A DNA stretch of 48,850 nt from Rhodocyclaceae bacterium (GTDB lineage: Bacteria; Pseudomonadota; Gammaproteobacteria; Burkholderiales; Rhodocyclaceae), in the NCBI GenBank assembly GCA_011391215.1, contig JAABQX010000010.1, positions 1-48,850 on the forward strand. The letters are read 5' to 3'. The notes beneath the pieces are model-generated. The model ran no database searches and had not been told where the DNA came from. It saw nothing but the letters and a program-made list of their open reading frames with translations. Both the position numbers and the translations under genes were made by a program. Each line of letters opens with the position of its first letter. The first letter of the stretch is position 1. This document shows, piece by piece, positions 27,616 through 37,802 of this stretch.

Positions 27616-28703
27616 CAGAGCGCGTGTCCCAGCGCTTCCAGAAAGCGCAGGTTTTCGGTCTCGAGGCCGATGGTCACGCGCAGGTGCTTCGGCAGACCAT
27701 AACCGCCGATCGGTCGCACGATCACCCCCTGCTTGAGCAGCTTTTGATTGACCGCCGCACCATCATTCACCGCGAAGGTGAGGAAGTTGCCATGCGAGGG
27801 AATATGGTCGAGGCCAAGCCGCTTCAAACCGGCAACGATCTGCTCCATGCCGCGCCGGTTCAACTCATAACTTTCGGCGACGAACAGGTGATCGTCGAGC
27901 GCCGCACAGGCCGCTGCAATTGCCAGGTTGTTGACGTTGAAGGGCTGGCGTACACGGTTCAGCAGATCAGCCACGTTCGGTGCGGCGACGGCAAAGCCGA
28001 TGCGCAGTCCCGCCAGGCCATAGATCTTCGAGAAGGTACGCGTCACGATCAAGTTAGGAAAATCCTTGATCCAGGCCACCGTGTCGGCACGATCAGCCGG
28101 CGGCAGGTAGTCGTTGTAGGCCTCATCAAGCACGACGACGACATTAGCTGGCACCGACTGCATGAAGGCATGCACCTCGGCATAAGGCAGAAAGTTGCCG
28201 GTCGGGTTATTCGGGTTGGCAATCCAGATAATGCGTGTATCCGGACGGATTGCGGCGCGCATGGCAGCCAGGTCGTGGCCGTAATGCTTCGCCGGCGCAA
28301 CGATGCACTCGGCGCCCGTGCTCAGCGTCGCCAGCGGATAGACCGCGAAGGCGTGCTGCGCAAACACGGCGGAGCGCCCCAGGGCCAGAAACACCCGCGC
28401 CGCCAGATCGAGCACATCGTTCGAGCCATTGCCCAGCACGATCTGATTCTGCATGACACCAAGGCGTTCGGCCAGTGCCGCGATCAAGGCAAACTGATCG
28501 GGATAGCGTTCCAGTCCAGTGATGGCTGCCTCAACCGCCGCCCGCGCTTTCGGGCTCATGCCCAGCGGATTTTCATTGGAGGCCAACTTGACGATTTTCT
28601 CGACCGGCAAGCCCATTTCGCGCGCCAGTTCGGTAATCGGTTTTCCTGGCACATACGGCGAAATGCCGCGAATGTAGGACAACGCCTGTTCTGTGATGCT
28701 CAT
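27615..28703 (-). CDS. hisC: Histidinol-phosphate/aromatic aminotransferase, HisC family
   Basis: PLP-dependent class I/II aminotransferase of 362 residues. Motifs: NENPLG, NPNNPTG, DEAY, and TFSKIYGLAGLRIGF with the PLP lysine near 226. I start at the ATG at 28703, which has GAGGTGG five bases upstream, rather than the GTG two codons earlier. Lying between pheA and tyrA, this second type of HisC probably transaminates phenylpyruvate and hydroxyphenylpyruvate as well as, or instead of, imidazole acetol phosphate (inference from context). Its stop overlaps the tyrA start as TGATG. Confidence 0.92.
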   Translation of the reverse strand: MSITEQALSYIRGISPYVPGKPITELAREMGLPVEKIVKLASNENPLGMSPKARAAVEAAITGLERYPDQFALIAALAERLGVMQNQIVLGNGSNDVLDLAARVFLALGRSAVFAQHAFAVYPLATLSTGAECIVAPAKHYGHDLAAMRAAIRPDTRIIWIANPNNPTGNFLPYAEVHAFMQSVPANVVVVLDEAYNDYLPPADRADTVAWIKDFPNLIVTRTFSKIYGLAGLRIGFAVAAPNVADLLNRVRQPFNVNNLAIAAACAALDDHLFVAESYELNRRGMEQIVAGLKRLGLDHIPSHGNFLTFAVNDGAAVNQKLLKQGVIVRPIGGYGLPKHLRVTIGLETENLRFLEALGHAL

Positions 28704-28724
28704 GTCCACCTCGCTATTCCTGGA

Positions 28725-29819
28725 TTACTGACTCGCGCGCGGATACGAACCCAGTTCCTTGAGGAACCCCACGCAGCCACGCAGATCGTCGAGGGCCTCC
28801 GCCAGCTTCGGCTCTTGCCGGTGGCCTTCGATGTCGATGAAGAAAACATACTCCCAGCGACTGTTGCCGAAACCCCGCGCCGGGCGCGACTCGAAACGAC
28901 TCATTGAGACTTCATGATTTTTTAGCGGCGTCAGCAGGTCGTGGACGGCTCCCGGTTTATTCTGCGCAGAGCAGACAAAGGAAGTCTTGTCCCCCCCCGA
29001 TGGACCCGCATCGTGATTCGCCAGCACGACAAAGCGCGTGGTGTTCTTCGGGTCGTCCTCGATGTTGGCCGCGAGAATATTCAATTCGTACAGCCGCGCC
29101 GCTGCTTCGCCGGCAATCGCGCAGGCTTCCGGGTCTTGCGCTGCCATGCGTGCCGCCTCGGCGTTGCTCGCCACCGGCACACGCGGTAGATTGGGCAGAT
29201 TGCGGTTGAGCCACTCATGGCATTGCGCCAATGATTGCGCATGCGAATAGAGTTTCTTGACGGCGTCCAGCGCCGGCGCACGCGTCATCAGGTTCTGGTG
29301 GATACGCAGATTGACTTCGCCGCAGATCATCAGCGGAGAAGTCAGCATCTGGTCGAGTGTGCGGCCGACGGAGCCCTCGGTGGAGTTCTCGATCGGTACC
29401 ACGCCATAATTAACCTGTCCCGACTCGACGGCGCGAAACACATCATCGATGGTCAGGTAAGGTGTAAAGGTCGGCGCAGAGCCGAAATGTTTCTTGGCCG
29501 CCGACTCGGTGAAGGTTCCTGCCGGACCGAAATAGGCGATCTTCAGCGGCTGCTCGAGCGCCAGGCAGGCCGACATGACCTCGCGGAATATGGTGCGCAC
29601 CGCCGCTTCGGGCAACGGGCCGGGATTGGTTTCGGTAATGCGCTTGAGCACCTGCGCTTCGCGTTCCGGGCGATAAATGTTGCCGTGCTTGATTTCGCCG
29701 ACGCGATGCGCCAACTGCGCCCGCTCGGAGAGCAGACGCAGCATGTCGCTGTCGATACGGTCGATGCCCTCGCGCAGCTTGGCGAGTTCTTCCTGCTCCG
29801 TTTTGGCGGAATCAGCCAT
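28725..29819 (-). CDS. pheA: Bifunctional chorismate mutase/prephenate dehydratase
   Basis: A 364-residue P-protein of phenylalanine synthesis. The AroQ-type chorismate mutase covers about 10-90 (LREGIDRIDSDMLRLLSERA). The prephenate dehydratase domain (about 93-270) contains YFGPAGTFTESAA, PIENSTEGSVG and the catalytic TRF (261-263). The ACT regulatory domain carries ESRP (310-313), which in the family binds phenylalanine for feedback inhibition. I use the ATG at 29819; a TTG lies one codon upstream. The serA stop overlaps this ATG by one base (TGATG). hisC starts 21 bases downstream. Confidence 0.96.
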   Translation of the reverse strand: MADSAKTEQEELAKLREGIDRIDSDMLRLLSERAQLAHRVGEIKHGNIYRPEREAQVLKRITETNPGPLPEAAVRTIFREVMSACLALEQPLKIAYFGPAGTFTESAAKKHFGSAPTFTPYLTIDDVFRAVESGQVNYGVVPIENSTEGSVGRTLDQMLTSPLMICGEVNLRIHQNLMTRAPALDAVKKLYSHAQSLAQCHEWLNRNLPNLPRVPVASNAEAARMAAQDPEACAIAGEAAARLYELNILAANIEDDPKNTTRFVVLANHDAGPSGGDKTSFVCSAQNKPGAVHDLLTPLKNHEVSMSRFESRPARGFGNSRWEYVFFIDIEGHRQEPKLAEALDDLRGCVGFLKELGSYPRASQ

Positions 29820-31003
29820 CAACTCTCCAGGGGCAGATAGCGCACAGCCAGCACGCCCTCAATTTTAGCGATCTGCTCGATCACCTTCTTCGACACCTTG
29901 CTGTCCACATCCACCAGCGTGTAAGCCACATCCTTCTTGGACTTGTTCATCATGGTGTGAATATTGAGCTTTGCCTCCGCCATGGCAGTCGAGATCTGAC
30001 CCACCATATTCGGCACGTTGGCGTTAACGATGGCGATGCGGAAGCCCGACTCACGCGGCATGATGACGGTCGGAAAATTCACCGAATTCACGATATTGCC
30101 GTCGAGCAGGTAGTCGCGCAGCTGGTCGGCCACCATGATTGCGCAGTTCTCTTCCGCCTCGCGCGTCGAAGCGCCCAGATGCGGCAACGCGATGATGTGG
30201 GGGTGATTATTGACCTTGGCGCTGGGGAAATCGCAAACGTAGGTCGACAACTTTTTCGCATCCAGTGCGGCCAGCACCGCCGCCTCATCAACCACGCCAT
30301 TGCGGGCGAAGTTGAGCAGCACGGCGCCATGTTTCATCAGTTCGATGCTCTCGGTATTGATCATGTTGCGCGTGGCATCGACCAGTGGCACATGCAGGGT
30401 GACGAAGTTGCAGCTTTTCAGCACTTCACCCAGCGAATTTGCCCGCTTCACCTGCGAGGGCAGGCTCCAGGCGGCATCAACGGTAATCTCGGGATCAAAG
30501 CCGACGACGTTCATACCCAACTTGATCGCCGCGTCGGCAACCAGGCAACCGATCTTGCCGAGGCCAACCACGCCCAGCGTATGACCAGCGATTTCGTAAC
30601 CGGCAAAGGTTTTTTTGCCGCCTTCAACCTTCTTTTCCATCTCTGTGTCGCTCGGGTCGAGCGCACCGACAAACTTCATGGCACCGCCGATATTGCGCGC
30701 CGCGAGCAGCATGCCAGCCAGCACCAGTTCCTTGACGGCATTGGCGTTGGCGCCGGGAGCATTGAATACCGGCACGCCGCGTTCCGACATCGCCTTGACC
30801 GGAATATTGTTGGTGCCGGAGCCGGCACGACCGATGGCCAGCACGGTTTGGGGAATGTCCATACTGTGCATGTCGGCTGAGCGCAGCAGCACGGCGTCAG
30901 GCTTGGCAACTTCCTTGGCGCAGGCGAAACGCTCGGCAGGCAGGCGCTTCAGGCCGTTCTGCGAGACGTTATTGAGAATCAGAACTTGAAATTGATCGGC
31001 CAT
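29819..31003 (-). CDS. serA: D-3-phosphoglycerate dehydrogenase
   Basis: First enzyme of serine synthesis, 394 residues. D-2-hydroxyacid dehydrogenase fold with the NAD motif GVVGLGKIG. The catalytic Arg is in FARNGVVDE and the catalytic His in PHLGASTREAEEN. A C-terminal ACT-type domain (about 320-394, MVGQISTAMAEAKLNIH) is likely to be the serine sensor. The gene lies between serC and pheA, 4 bases after the serC stop, so two steps of serine synthesis are coexpressed. Confidence 0.95.
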   Translation of the reverse strand: MADQFQVLILNNVSQNGLKRLPAERFACAKEVAKPDAVLLRSADMHSMDIPQTVLAIGRAGSGTNNIPVKAMSERGVPVFNAPGANANAVKELVLAGMLLAARNIGGAMKFVGALDPSDTEMEKKVEGGKKTFAGYEIAGHTLGVVGLGKIGCLVADAAIKLGMNVVGFDPEITVDAAWSLPSQVKRANSLGEVLKSCNFVTLHVPLVDATRNMINTESIELMKHGAVLLNFARNGVVDEAAVLAALDAKKLSTYVCDFPSAKVNNHPHIIALPHLGASTREAEENCAIMVADQLRDYLLDGNIVNSVNFPTVIMPRESGFRIAIVNANVPNMVGQISTAMAEAKLNIHTMMNKSKKDVAYTLVDVDSKVSKKVIEQIAKIEGVLAVRYLPLES

Positions 31004-31007
31004 CTTC

Positions 31008-32090
31008 TTAACCTTTGCTCGCAGCGAATTCTTTCATGTACTCGACCAGCGCCTGTACGCCGGCAACCGGCATGGCGTTATAGATCGAGGCACGCATGCC
31101 GCCGACCGAGCGGTGACCCTTGAGTTGCACCATGCCACGCGCCTTGGCACCTTTGAGAAATTCCTCGTCGAGCGCCGCGTCCTTGAGCGTGAAGGGCACG
31201 TTCATGCGCGAGCGATCTTCCTTACGTACAGGATTGCGATAGAAGTCGGTCGTTTCGAGATAGTTGTACAGCAGGTTAGCCTTCTCGATGTTCTTCTGCT
31301 CCATCGCGGCGATACCACCATTTTTCTTCAGCCACTGGAACACCAGACCGGCGATATAGATCGCGTAGGTCGGTGGCGTGTTGTACATCGACTCGGCATC
31401 AACGTGGGTCTTGTAGTCAAGCATGGCCGGCGGCGTCGGCTGGGCCTTGCCGACCAGATCGTCACGAATGATGACAATGGTCAGACCGGCCGGGCCGATA
31501 TTCTTCTGGGCGCCACCGTAGATTAGACCAAACTTGCTGACGTCAATCGGGCGGGAAAGGATGTTCGAGGACATGTCACACACTAGAGGCACGTCGCCCG
31601 TATCGGGAATCCAATTGAATTCGACGCCGCCGATAGTCTCGTTGGCGGTGTAATGCACGTAGGCGGCATCCTTGGTCAGTTTCCAGTCGGCCTGGGCCGG
31701 CGCATAGGTGAAAGCCTTGTCCTCGGCGCTGGCGGCGACATTGACGTTGCAGAAGGTCTTGGCGGCCTTGATCGCCTTCTTCGCCCACTCGCCGGTATGC
31801 ACGTAGTCAGCCACGGCCTTGCCGCGCAACAGGTTGATCGGGATCATCTCGAACTGGAGCGAAGCGCCGCCCTGCAGGAACAGCACCTTGTAGTTAGCGG
31901 GGATGGCCATGAGTTCGCGCAGGTCGGCCTCGGCCTGAGCAGCGATGCCCATGAATTCCTTGCCGCGATGGCTCATCTCCATCACCGACTGGCCGGCGCC
32001 ATGCCAATCCACCATCTCGGCGGCAGCCTGCTGCAAAACTTCTTCGGGTAGCGCGGCGGGGCCGGCGCTGAAGTTGAATACACGTGCCAT
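31008..32090 (-). CDS. serC: Phosphoserine aminotransferase
   Basis: Second enzyme of serine synthesis, also acting in pyridoxal phosphate synthesis, 360 residues. Start [15 protein letters not shown] is the family signature; [10 protein letters not shown] and the PLP-lysine motif GGAQKNIGP (Lys196) are present. Its ATG overlaps the gyrA stop as TAATG. Length matches the family. Confidence 0.97.
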   Translation of the reverse strand: MARVFNFSAGPAALPEEVLQQAAAEMVDWHGAGQSVMEMSHRGKEFMGIAAQAEADLRELMAIPANYKVLFLQGGASLQFEMIPINLLRGKAVADYVHTGEWAKKAIKAAKTFCNVNVAASAEDKAFTYAPAQADWKLTKDAAYVHYTANETIGGVEFNWIPDTGDVPLVCDMSSNILSRPIDVSKFGLIYGGAQKNIGPAGLTIVIIRDDLVGKAQPTPPAMLDYKTHVDAESMYNTPPTYAIYIAGLVFQWLKKNGGIAAMEQKNIEKANLLYNYLETTDFYRNPVRKEDRSRMNVPFTLKDAALDEEFLKGAKARGMVQLKGHRSVGGMRASIYNAMPVAGVQALVEYMKEFAASKG

Positions 32091-34639
32091 TACTCTTGCT
32101 CCTCGTCAGTTTCGATAACTTTTTCGATGCCGGCGAGCTTGGTGCCGTCATCCAGATTGATCAGGCGCACGCCTTGTGCCGAGCGCCCGGTTTCGCGTAC
32201 CTGCGTCACCTTGCTGCGGATCAGCACGCCGCCAGTGGAGATCAACATCACCTCGTCGGTTTCCTCGACCAGCACCGCGCCGACTACCGCGCCGTTGCGC
32301 TCGGAGGTGCTGATGGCGATCATGCCCTTGGTGCCGCGTCCGTGCTTGGTGTACTCGGCGATGGCAGTGCGTTTGCCATAGCCGTTTTCGGTGGCAGTCA
32401 GCACATTGAGACTTTCGTCCTTGGCCACCAGCATGCAGATCACCCGTTGGCCATCCTCCAGCATCATGCCGCGCACACCGCGCGCATTGCGACCCATCGG
32501 CCGCACATCCTCTTCGGAAAAACGCATCGCCTTGCCCGCATCGGAGAACAACATGACATCGCACTGACCATCGGTAATCGAGACACCGATCAGGAAATCG
32601 TTCTCGTCCAGGCCAACCGCGATAATGCCGGCCTTGCGCGGGTTGGAGAAATCCGACAGCGGCGTCTTCTTCACCGTACCCATCGCGGTCGCCATGAAGA
32701 TGTAACGGTTCTCGTCAAAAGTCGGCGTTGGCAGGACGGCAGTAATTTTCTCGCCCTCCTCCAGCGGGAAGAGATTGACGATCGGCTTGCCGCGACTGGT
32801 GCGCGTGCCTTCCGGAACTTCGTAGACCTTGAGCCAATAGACCCGGCCACGATTCGAGAAGCACAGGATGTAATCGTGTGTGTTGGCGATGAACAGTCGA
32901 TCGACGAAATCATCGTCCTTGATGTCGGCGGCCTTCTTGCCGCGCCCACCATGGCGCTGCGTACGATAGTCTTCCAGACGCTGGCGCTTGATGTAGCCGG
33001 TGTGCGAGAGCGTCACCACCATGTCTTCACGGGCAATCAGATCCTCGAGATTGATGTCCGCCGTCTGCAAAATAATTTCGGAGCGGCGCTTGTCCCCGAA
33101 CTGCGCACGGATGGCGGCCAGTTCCTCAGTAATGATCTGCGTGATGCGCTCGGGACGAGCCAGGATGTCGAGCAGATCGGCGATCTGCTCCATCACCTCG
33201 CGATATTCGGCAACGATCTTGTCCTGTTCGAGGCCGGTCAGGCGTTGCAAACGCAGTTCGAGAATCGCCTGGGCCTGCACATCGGACAGCAGATAGCCAC
33301 GCCGCGACATGCCAAATTCAGGTGCCAACCCTTCAGGACGCGAGGCTTCAGCCGCCGCACGCACCAGCATTTCCTCGACCAGCGTCGAGCGCCAAGTACG
33401 CGCCATCAATTCACGCTTGGCATCGGCTGGTGTTGGCGCCGCCTTGATCAGTGCGATGATTTCATCGACGTTGGAGAGCGCGACGGCGAGGCCTTCGAGT
33501 ACATGACCGCGATCACGTGCCTTCTTCAACTCGAACACTGTGCGCCGCGTCACCACCTCGCGACGATGGGAGAGGAAGCACTCTAGGAGTTGCTTGATGT
33601 TCAGCAGTTGCGGGCGGCCATCGACCAGCGCCACCATGTTCATGCCGAAGGTATCCTGCAACTGCGTCTGCTTATAGAGGTTGTTGAGGATGACCTCGGG
33701 CACTTCACCGCGCTTGAGCTCGATCACCAGGCGCATGCCGGATTTGTCCGACTCGTCCTGGATGTGGGCGATGCCCTCGATCTTCTTCTCGTGGACGAGT
33801 TCGGCGATCTTTTCCTGCAGGGTCTTCTTGTTGACCTGGTAAGGCAGTTCATCGACGATGATCGCCTGGCGGCCGGAATTTTTGATCTCTTCATAATGGG
33901 TGCGGGCGCGCATGATGACACGGCCGCGACCGGTCAGATAGCCGTCGCGCACACCGGAAACACCGTAGATCAGGCCGGCTGTGGGGAAATCAGGCGCGGG
34001 AATGATCTTGATAAGCTCCTCGATTTCGATGGCTGGATTATCCAGCAGCGCAAGACAACCATCGAGCACTTCATTGAGGTTATGCGGTGGAATATTGGTC
34101 GCCATGCCCACCGCGATACCGGCGCTACCGTTGATCAGCAGGTTCGGGATGCGCGCCGGCATGACCAGTGGTTCATGCTCCGAGCCGTCATAGTTCGGCC
34201 CGAAGTCAACCGTTTCCTTGTCGATGTCGGCCAGCAATTCGTGGCCAATGCGCGCCATGCGAATTTCCGTATACCGCATCGCGGCAGCATTGTCGCCATC
34301 CACCGAACCGAAGTTACCCTGGCCATCGACCAGCATGTAGCGCAGCGAAAAATTCTGCGCCATGCGCACGATCGTGTCGTAGACGGCCGTATCGCCGTGC
34401 GGGTGGTACTTACCGATGACATCACCGACAATACGCGCCGACTTCTTGTAAGCCCGGTTCCAATCGTTGTTCAACTCATGCATGGCGAACAGCACGCGGC
34501 GATGCACAGGTTTAAGGCCATCACGGGCATCCGGCAGCGCCCGCCCGACGATTACGCTCATGGCGTAATCGAGATAGGAATGGCGCATTTCCTCTTCGAG
34601 GCTGACCGGCAGGGTTTCCTTGGCAAAAGCAGAGGTCAT
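32090..34639 (-). CDS. gyrA: DNA gyrase subunit A
   Basis: Type II topoisomerase subunit of 849 residues that introduces negative supercoils with GyrB. I use the ATG at 34639 ([17 protein letters not shown]); a GTG three codons upstream is less likely. Active-site Tyr is in AAMRYTEIR (about 123). The quinolone-pocket position equivalent to E. coli Ser83 is Thr ([10 protein letters not shown], residue 84). The GyrA box is QRHGGRG. The C-terminal pinwheel ends with an acidic tail. A dispersed repeat encodes AVLPTPTF in the first part of the pinwheel, where other GyrA proteins have a sequence like AILPVTEF. It is the head of the long minus-strand run. Confidence 0.98.
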   Translation of the reverse strand: MTSAFAKETLPVSLEEEMRHSYLDYAMSVIVGRALPDARDGLKPVHRRVLFAMHELNNDWNRAYKKSARIVGDVIGKYHPHGDTAVYDTIVRMAQNFSLRYMLVDGQGNFGSVDGDNAAAMRYTEIRMARIGHELLADIDKETVDFGPNYDGSEHEPLVMPARIPNLLINGSAGIAVGMATNIPPHNLNEVLDGCLALLDNPAIEIEELIKIIPAPDFPTAGLIYGVSGVRDGYLTGRGRVIMRARTHYEEIKNSGRQAIIVDELPYQVNKKTLQEKIAELVHEKKIEGIAHIQDESDKSGMRLVIELKRGEVPEVILNNLYKQTQLQDTFGMNMVALVDGRPQLLNIKQLLECFLSHRREVVTRRTVFELKKARDRGHVLEGLAVALSNVDEIIALIKAAPTPADAKRELMARTWRSTLVEEMLVRAAAEASRPEGLAPEFGMSRRGYLLSDVQAQAILELRLQRLTGLEQDKIVAEYREVMEQIADLLDILARPERITQIITEELAAIRAQFGDKRRSEIILQTADINLEDLIAREDMVVTLSHTGYIKRQRLEDYRTQRHGGRGKKAADIKDDDFVDRLFIANTHDYILCFSNRGRVYWLKVYEVPEGTRTSRGKPIVNLFPLEEGEKITAVLPTPTFDENRYIFMATAMGTVKKTPLSDFSNPRKAGIIAVGLDENDFLIGVSITDGQCDVMLFSDAGKAMRFSEEDVRPMGRNARGVRGMMLEDGQRVICMLVAKDESLNVLTATENGYGKRTAIAEYTKHGRGTKGMIAISTSERNGAVVGAVLVEETDEVMLISTGGVLIRSKVTQVRETGRSAQGVRLINLDDGTKLAGIEKVIETDEEQE
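32717..32740 (-). repeat. 24-base dispersed repeat, copy 12 (in gyrA)
   Basis: Two differences. It encodes AVLPTPTF in the C-terminal domain without changing its length relative to E. coli GyrA as I recall it. Confidence 0.85.
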
Positions 34640-34684
34640 GTAAGTCACCGCCCCGGCGAAAGAAGGGCTTATTGAAAAGCGGAA

Positions 34685-34693
34685 GATTCTAAC
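34685..34693 (-). promoter_or_regulatory. Candidate extended -10 promoter of gyrA
   Basis: Minus strand reads TGTTAGAAT: TAGAAT with an extended TG, 45 bases before the ATG. A weak Shine-Dalgarno (GGTGAC) precedes the ATG. No clear -35. This would drive the gyrA-serC-and-onward run. Confidence 0.45.
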
Positions 34694-34777
34694 ATGACAA
34701 GACTGCCAGACCGCCCTCGCCCAACAAGCTTTCGTTTAAGCTAAGGTACTGTCGATAAGTCACTTTTTGTCCTGCCA

Positions 34778-36133
34778 ATGTCTAACCAAACTATCCCTGC
34801 GCCAGAGGCAACCATTCGCGAAATCGATCAGATCATCGATGCGCGCTGGATCATCCCCATCGAACCAGACAATGTGGTTCTCGAAAATCACAGCCTGATT
34901 ATTCAGAGTGGATACATTCTTGATTTACTGCCCTCAGGTGATGTAGCAGCACGTTATCGCGGCAAAGAGCATTGGCAGCTGACAGATCATGTGCTGCTGC
35001 CGGGTCTTGTCAATCTCCATACACACGCTGCCATGAGCCTGTTTCGCGGCTACGCCGACGACATGCCGCTGATGCGCTGGCTGCAGGAGCGCATCTGGCC
35101 GGCGGAAAGCCGCCATATATCAGCCGACTTCGTGCGCGACGGCACCTTGCTGGCCTGCTGGGAAATGCTGCGGGGAGGTGTCACCTGCTTCAACGACATG
35201 TATTTTTTTCCGCTAGCGGCTGCCGATGCCGCTCTGGCCGCAGGCATGCGCGCTGCGCTCGGCATCACGGTCTTCGAGTTTCCCAGCATCTATGGCAGCG
35301 GTGCCGAAGATTACTTGAGCAAAGGACTGGCAACCAGGGACGCTCTGCTGGATGAGCCGCTGCTATCCTTCTGCCTGGCCCCGCACGCGCCCTACACCGT
35401 CGCCGATACCACCTTCGAGCGCATCGCGACGATTGCCGATCAGCTCGATCTTCCTATCCATATCCACCTGCATGAAACCCAGGATGAAATTGATAACAGC
35501 CTGAAAGAGCATGGCGTGCGACCGCTGGAGCGTTTGCGCCGCCTGGGGCTGCTCGGACCCGGGCTGATCGCCGTCCATGCCGTCCATCTCGACATGGACG
35601 AAATCGGCCTGCTGGCGACACAAGGCTGCCATGTAGCCCATTGCCCGACCTCGAACATGAAACTGGCGAGCGGCATCGCTTCCATCGGCACATTGCTCGA
35701 GCATGGTATTGGTGTAGGCTTGGGCAGCGACGGTGCCGCCAGCAACAACCGGCTGGACATGTTTCAGGAAATGCGTCAGGCCGCCTTGCTGGGAAAGCTG
35801 GCATGCCGAGAGGCCGCTGCACTGCCGGCCCATCAGGTGCTCAAAATGGCGACACTGGAAGGTGCCCGTGCGCTCGGCATGGATCGGCTAATTGGCTCCC
35901 TTGTACCGGGCAAGGCTGCCGATCTCGTGGCGGTAAAACTTGACGAATGGGATCTCCAGCCCTGCTACGATCCCTTATCCCATCTGGTCTATGTCGCCGG
36001 GCGCGAACAGGTCAGCCATGTCTGGGTTGCCGGAAGGTTGCGAATAAACAACAAAACACCTGTTGATCTCGATACATGTGCATTGCTGATGAGGACTGAG
36101 TTGTGGCAAAATGCTCTATCTAATCAGCGTTAG
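34778..36133 (+). CDS. mtaD: 5-methylthioadenosine/S-adenosylhomocysteine deaminase, TRZ/ATZ-type amidohydrolase
   Basis: Metal-dependent amidohydrolase of 451 residues. Metal ligands are visible: HTH (81-83), the HLHE motif in IHIHLHETQ, AVHAVHLD, and the aspartate in GLGSDGAASNN. CPTSNMKLASG and the C-terminal GSLVPGKAADLV are family features. Family members deaminate adenosine-type nucleosides such as methylthioadenosine; some act on triazines, so the exact substrate is inferred. It diverges from gyrA with a 138-base gap and precedes ompA on the same strand. No clear Shine-Dalgarno precedes the ATG. Confidence 0.85.
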   Translation: MSNQTIPAPEATIREIDQIIDARWIIPIEPDNVVLENHSLIIQSGYILDLLPSGDVAARYRGKEHWQLTDHVLLPGLVNLHTHAAMSLFRGYADDMPLMRWLQERIWPAESRHISADFVRDGTLLACWEMLRGGVTCFNDMYFFPLAAADAALAAGMRAALGITVFEFPSIYGSGAEDYLSKGLATRDALLDEPLLSFCLAPHAPYTVADTTFERIATIADQLDLPIHIHLHETQDEIDNSLKEHGVRPLERLRRLGLLGPGLIAVHAVHLDMDEIGLLATQGCHVAHCPTSNMKLASGIASIGTLLEHGIGVGLGSDGAASNNRLDMFQEMRQAALLGKLACREAAALPAHQVLKMATLEGARALGMDRLIGSLVPGKAADLVAVKLDEWDLQPCYDPLSHLVYVAGREQVSHVWVAGRLRINNKTPVDLDTCALLMRTELWQNALSNQR

Positions 36134-36319
36134 TCGGTTTGTTTTTCCAGTAATGTCTATTATTTATCGATATAGAATTCGAACTGCCATATAACCTGTC
36201 ACCAAGCATGTAGTAACCTCGACAACGAGATTTAGATTAATTTCAGACTGACTCAACCGGACTTAACCGTTTAGCCCCTGCAAAATCTTCAACTTTATTA
36301 CTAAAGGAAATACAACATC
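36134..36319 (+). promoter_or_regulatory. AT-rich upstream region of ompA
   Basis: A 186-base gap, markedly more AT-rich than its surroundings, before ompA. It ends in a good ribosome binding site (AAAGGA, 36303-36308). Highly expressed porin genes usually have such leaders. I could not fix a single promoter: ATATAAC and TTTAGATT are possible -10 boxes. A small inverted repeat CTCGACAACGAG lies within it. Confidence 0.4.
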
Positions 36320-37024
36320 ATGAAAATCGTTTCCAAAAATATTCTGCTGGCTGCTACGCTGGCTAGCATCGGCGGTGCTGCTTTCGCCCAAAACGCTGTA
36401 GTTGCCAAAGCTGGTGATGTTGTCCCTTACGTCATTGACCAGCGTGGTTTGGTCGCCAAGAGCGGTTTCGGCCTATGCTGGCGTACCGGCTACTGGACCC
36501 CGGCTGCTGCCGAGAGCGTCATGTATGGCCAGTTCCCGATCGGTTGCGAGTGCGACAAGGATCTGATGCCCAAGGCCAAGTGTGAGCCCCCCGCACCTGC
36601 TGCCCCCGCTGCTGCTCCCGCTGCTGCTCCAAAGCCCGCCGCCGAGAAGGTGACTCTGGCCGCCGATGCCCTGTTCGATTTCAACAAGGCCGACCTCCGC
36701 CCCGAAGGCAAAGCCAAGCTTGACGATGTTGCCAGCAAGATCAAGAGCATCAAGCTCGAAGTCATCATCGCCGTCGGCCACGCCGACCGCATCGGCAAAG
36801 ACGCTTACAACCAGAAGCTCTCCGAGCAGCGCTCCGCCTCTGTCAAGGCTTACCTGGTGAGCAAGGGTGTCGAAGCCAACCGTGTCTACGCCGAAGGCAA
36901 GGGCGAAACACAGCCCAAGACCGGCGACACCTGCGGCAAGAGCGAAGTCAAGTCCAAGAAACTGATCGACTGCCTGCAGCCCGATCGTCGCGTCGATATC
37001 GAAATCATCGGCACGAAGATGTAA
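36320..37024 (+). CDS. ompA: OmpA-family outer-membrane protein
   Basis: A 234-residue outer-membrane protein with signal peptide [19 protein letters not shown] (cleavage AFA-QN). It has a short N-terminal segment with paired cysteines (GLCW, GCEC), an Ala/Pro-rich linker, and an OmpA C-terminal peptidoglycan-binding domain ([44 protein letters not shown]). The Asp and Arg that hold diaminopimelate in the family are present. The N-terminal part is too short for an eight-strand barrel, which is usual for this betaproteobacterial form. A strong terminator follows. Confidence 0.95.
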   Translation: MKIVSKNILLAATLASIGGAAFAQNAVVAKAGDVVPYVIDQRGLVAKSGFGLCWRTGYWTPAAAESVMYGQFPIGCECDKDLMPKAKCEPPAPAAPAAAPAAAPKPAAEKVTLAADALFDFNKADLRPEGKAKLDDVASKIKSIKLEVIIAVGHADRIGKDAYNQKLSEQRSASVKAYLVSKGVEANRVYAEGKGETQPKTGDTCGKSEVKSKKLIDCLQPDRRVDIEIIGTKM

Positions 37025-37045
37025 TCCAGTCTTTTCTGCACCACA

Positions 37046-37076
37046 AAAAGCCCTGCACTGCAGGGCTTTTCCTTTT
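37046..37076 (+). terminator. Rho-independent terminator of ompA
   Basis: AAAAGCCCTG pairs perfectly with CAGGGCTTTT around a 5-base loop, followed by more T (CCTTTT). It begins 22 bases after the ompA stop and ends just before ubiG. Confidence 0.9.
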
Positions 37077-37086
37077 CCGGAAGCGA

Positions 37087-37797
37087 ATGATGAATACCTC
37101 TGCCAATGTCGACCCGCAGGAAGTTGCCAAATTCAGCGACCTGGCTCACCGCTGGTGGGACCCTCATGCGGAATTCAAGCCTCTGCACGATATCAATCCG
37201 TTGCGGCTTGGCTGGATAGACCGCTGTGTCAGACTCGCCGGCAAGCGCGTGCTGGATGTCGGCTGCGGCGGCGGGCTACTATCGGAGGGCATGGCAGCCT
37301 GCGACGCCAATGTGACCGGCATTGACCTTTCCGAGAATGCGCTCGGCGTTGCACGCCTGCATTTATTGGAGAGTGGTCGTAACGTCGATTACCGCCTGAT
37401 CGCCGCCGAAGCCCTGGCGGCCGAAGCCCCAGCCAGTTTTGATGCCGTTACCTGCCTCGAAATGCTGGAGCACGTCCCCGACCCGGCCAGCACCATCGCC
37501 GCCTGCGCAAGCCTGGTGAAACCGGGTGGACAAGTGTTCTTTTCCACCATCAACCGCAATCCCAAGGCCTATTTGTTTGCGGTGATTGGCGCGGAATACA
37601 TTCTCAACATGCTGCCCAAAGGTACCCACGATTACGCCAAGTTTCTCCGCCCGGCGGAACTTGCACGTTTTGCCCGTGAAGCCGGCCTTGATGTGGCCGA
37701 GATCATTGGCATGAGTTACAACCCGCTGACGCAATCCTACCGGTTGGGCGACGACACCAGCGTCAACTACCTGATGCGCGCGGTACGTCCGGCCTGA
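37087..37797 (+). CDS. ubiG: Ubiquinone biosynthesis O-methyltransferase UbiG
   Basis: SAM-dependent methyltransferase of 236 residues that does both O-methylations of ubiquinone synthesis. The N-terminal [25 protein letters not shown] is the UbiG signature; the SAM motif is VLDVGCGGG (55-63), with GIDLSENAL next. Two adjacent ATGs are possible starts. It follows the ompA terminator by about ten bases, so it needs its own promoter or readthrough. It is convergent with the binding-protein gene, 5 bases apart. Confidence 0.96.
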   Translation: MMNTSANVDPQEVAKFSDLAHRWWDPHAEFKPLHDINPLRLGWIDRCVRLAGKRVLDVGCGGGLLSEGMAACDANVTGIDLSENALGVARLHLLESGRNVDYRLIAAEALAAEAPASFDAVTCLEMLEHVPDPASTIAACASLVKPGGQVFFSTINRNPKAYLFAVIGAEYILNMLPKGTHDYAKFLRPAELARFAREAGLDVAEIIGMSYNPLTQSYRLGDDTSVNYLMRAVRPA

Positions 37798-37802
37798 GAG
37801 GA

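Noticed and set aside
27492-28907. Long plus-strand open frame opposite tyrA, hisC and pheA
   Set aside because: Fully antisense to well-supported genes, with no motif and no ribosome binding site. The same applies to 16337-17737, 32084-33586 and 33590-34675.
29462-29484. Possible extra repeat copy in pheA (GCGCCGACCTTT on the gene strand, encoding SAPTFT)
   Set aside because: The left half does not match and the constant CGACTTTT is changed. At best it is a decayed copy; not counted.
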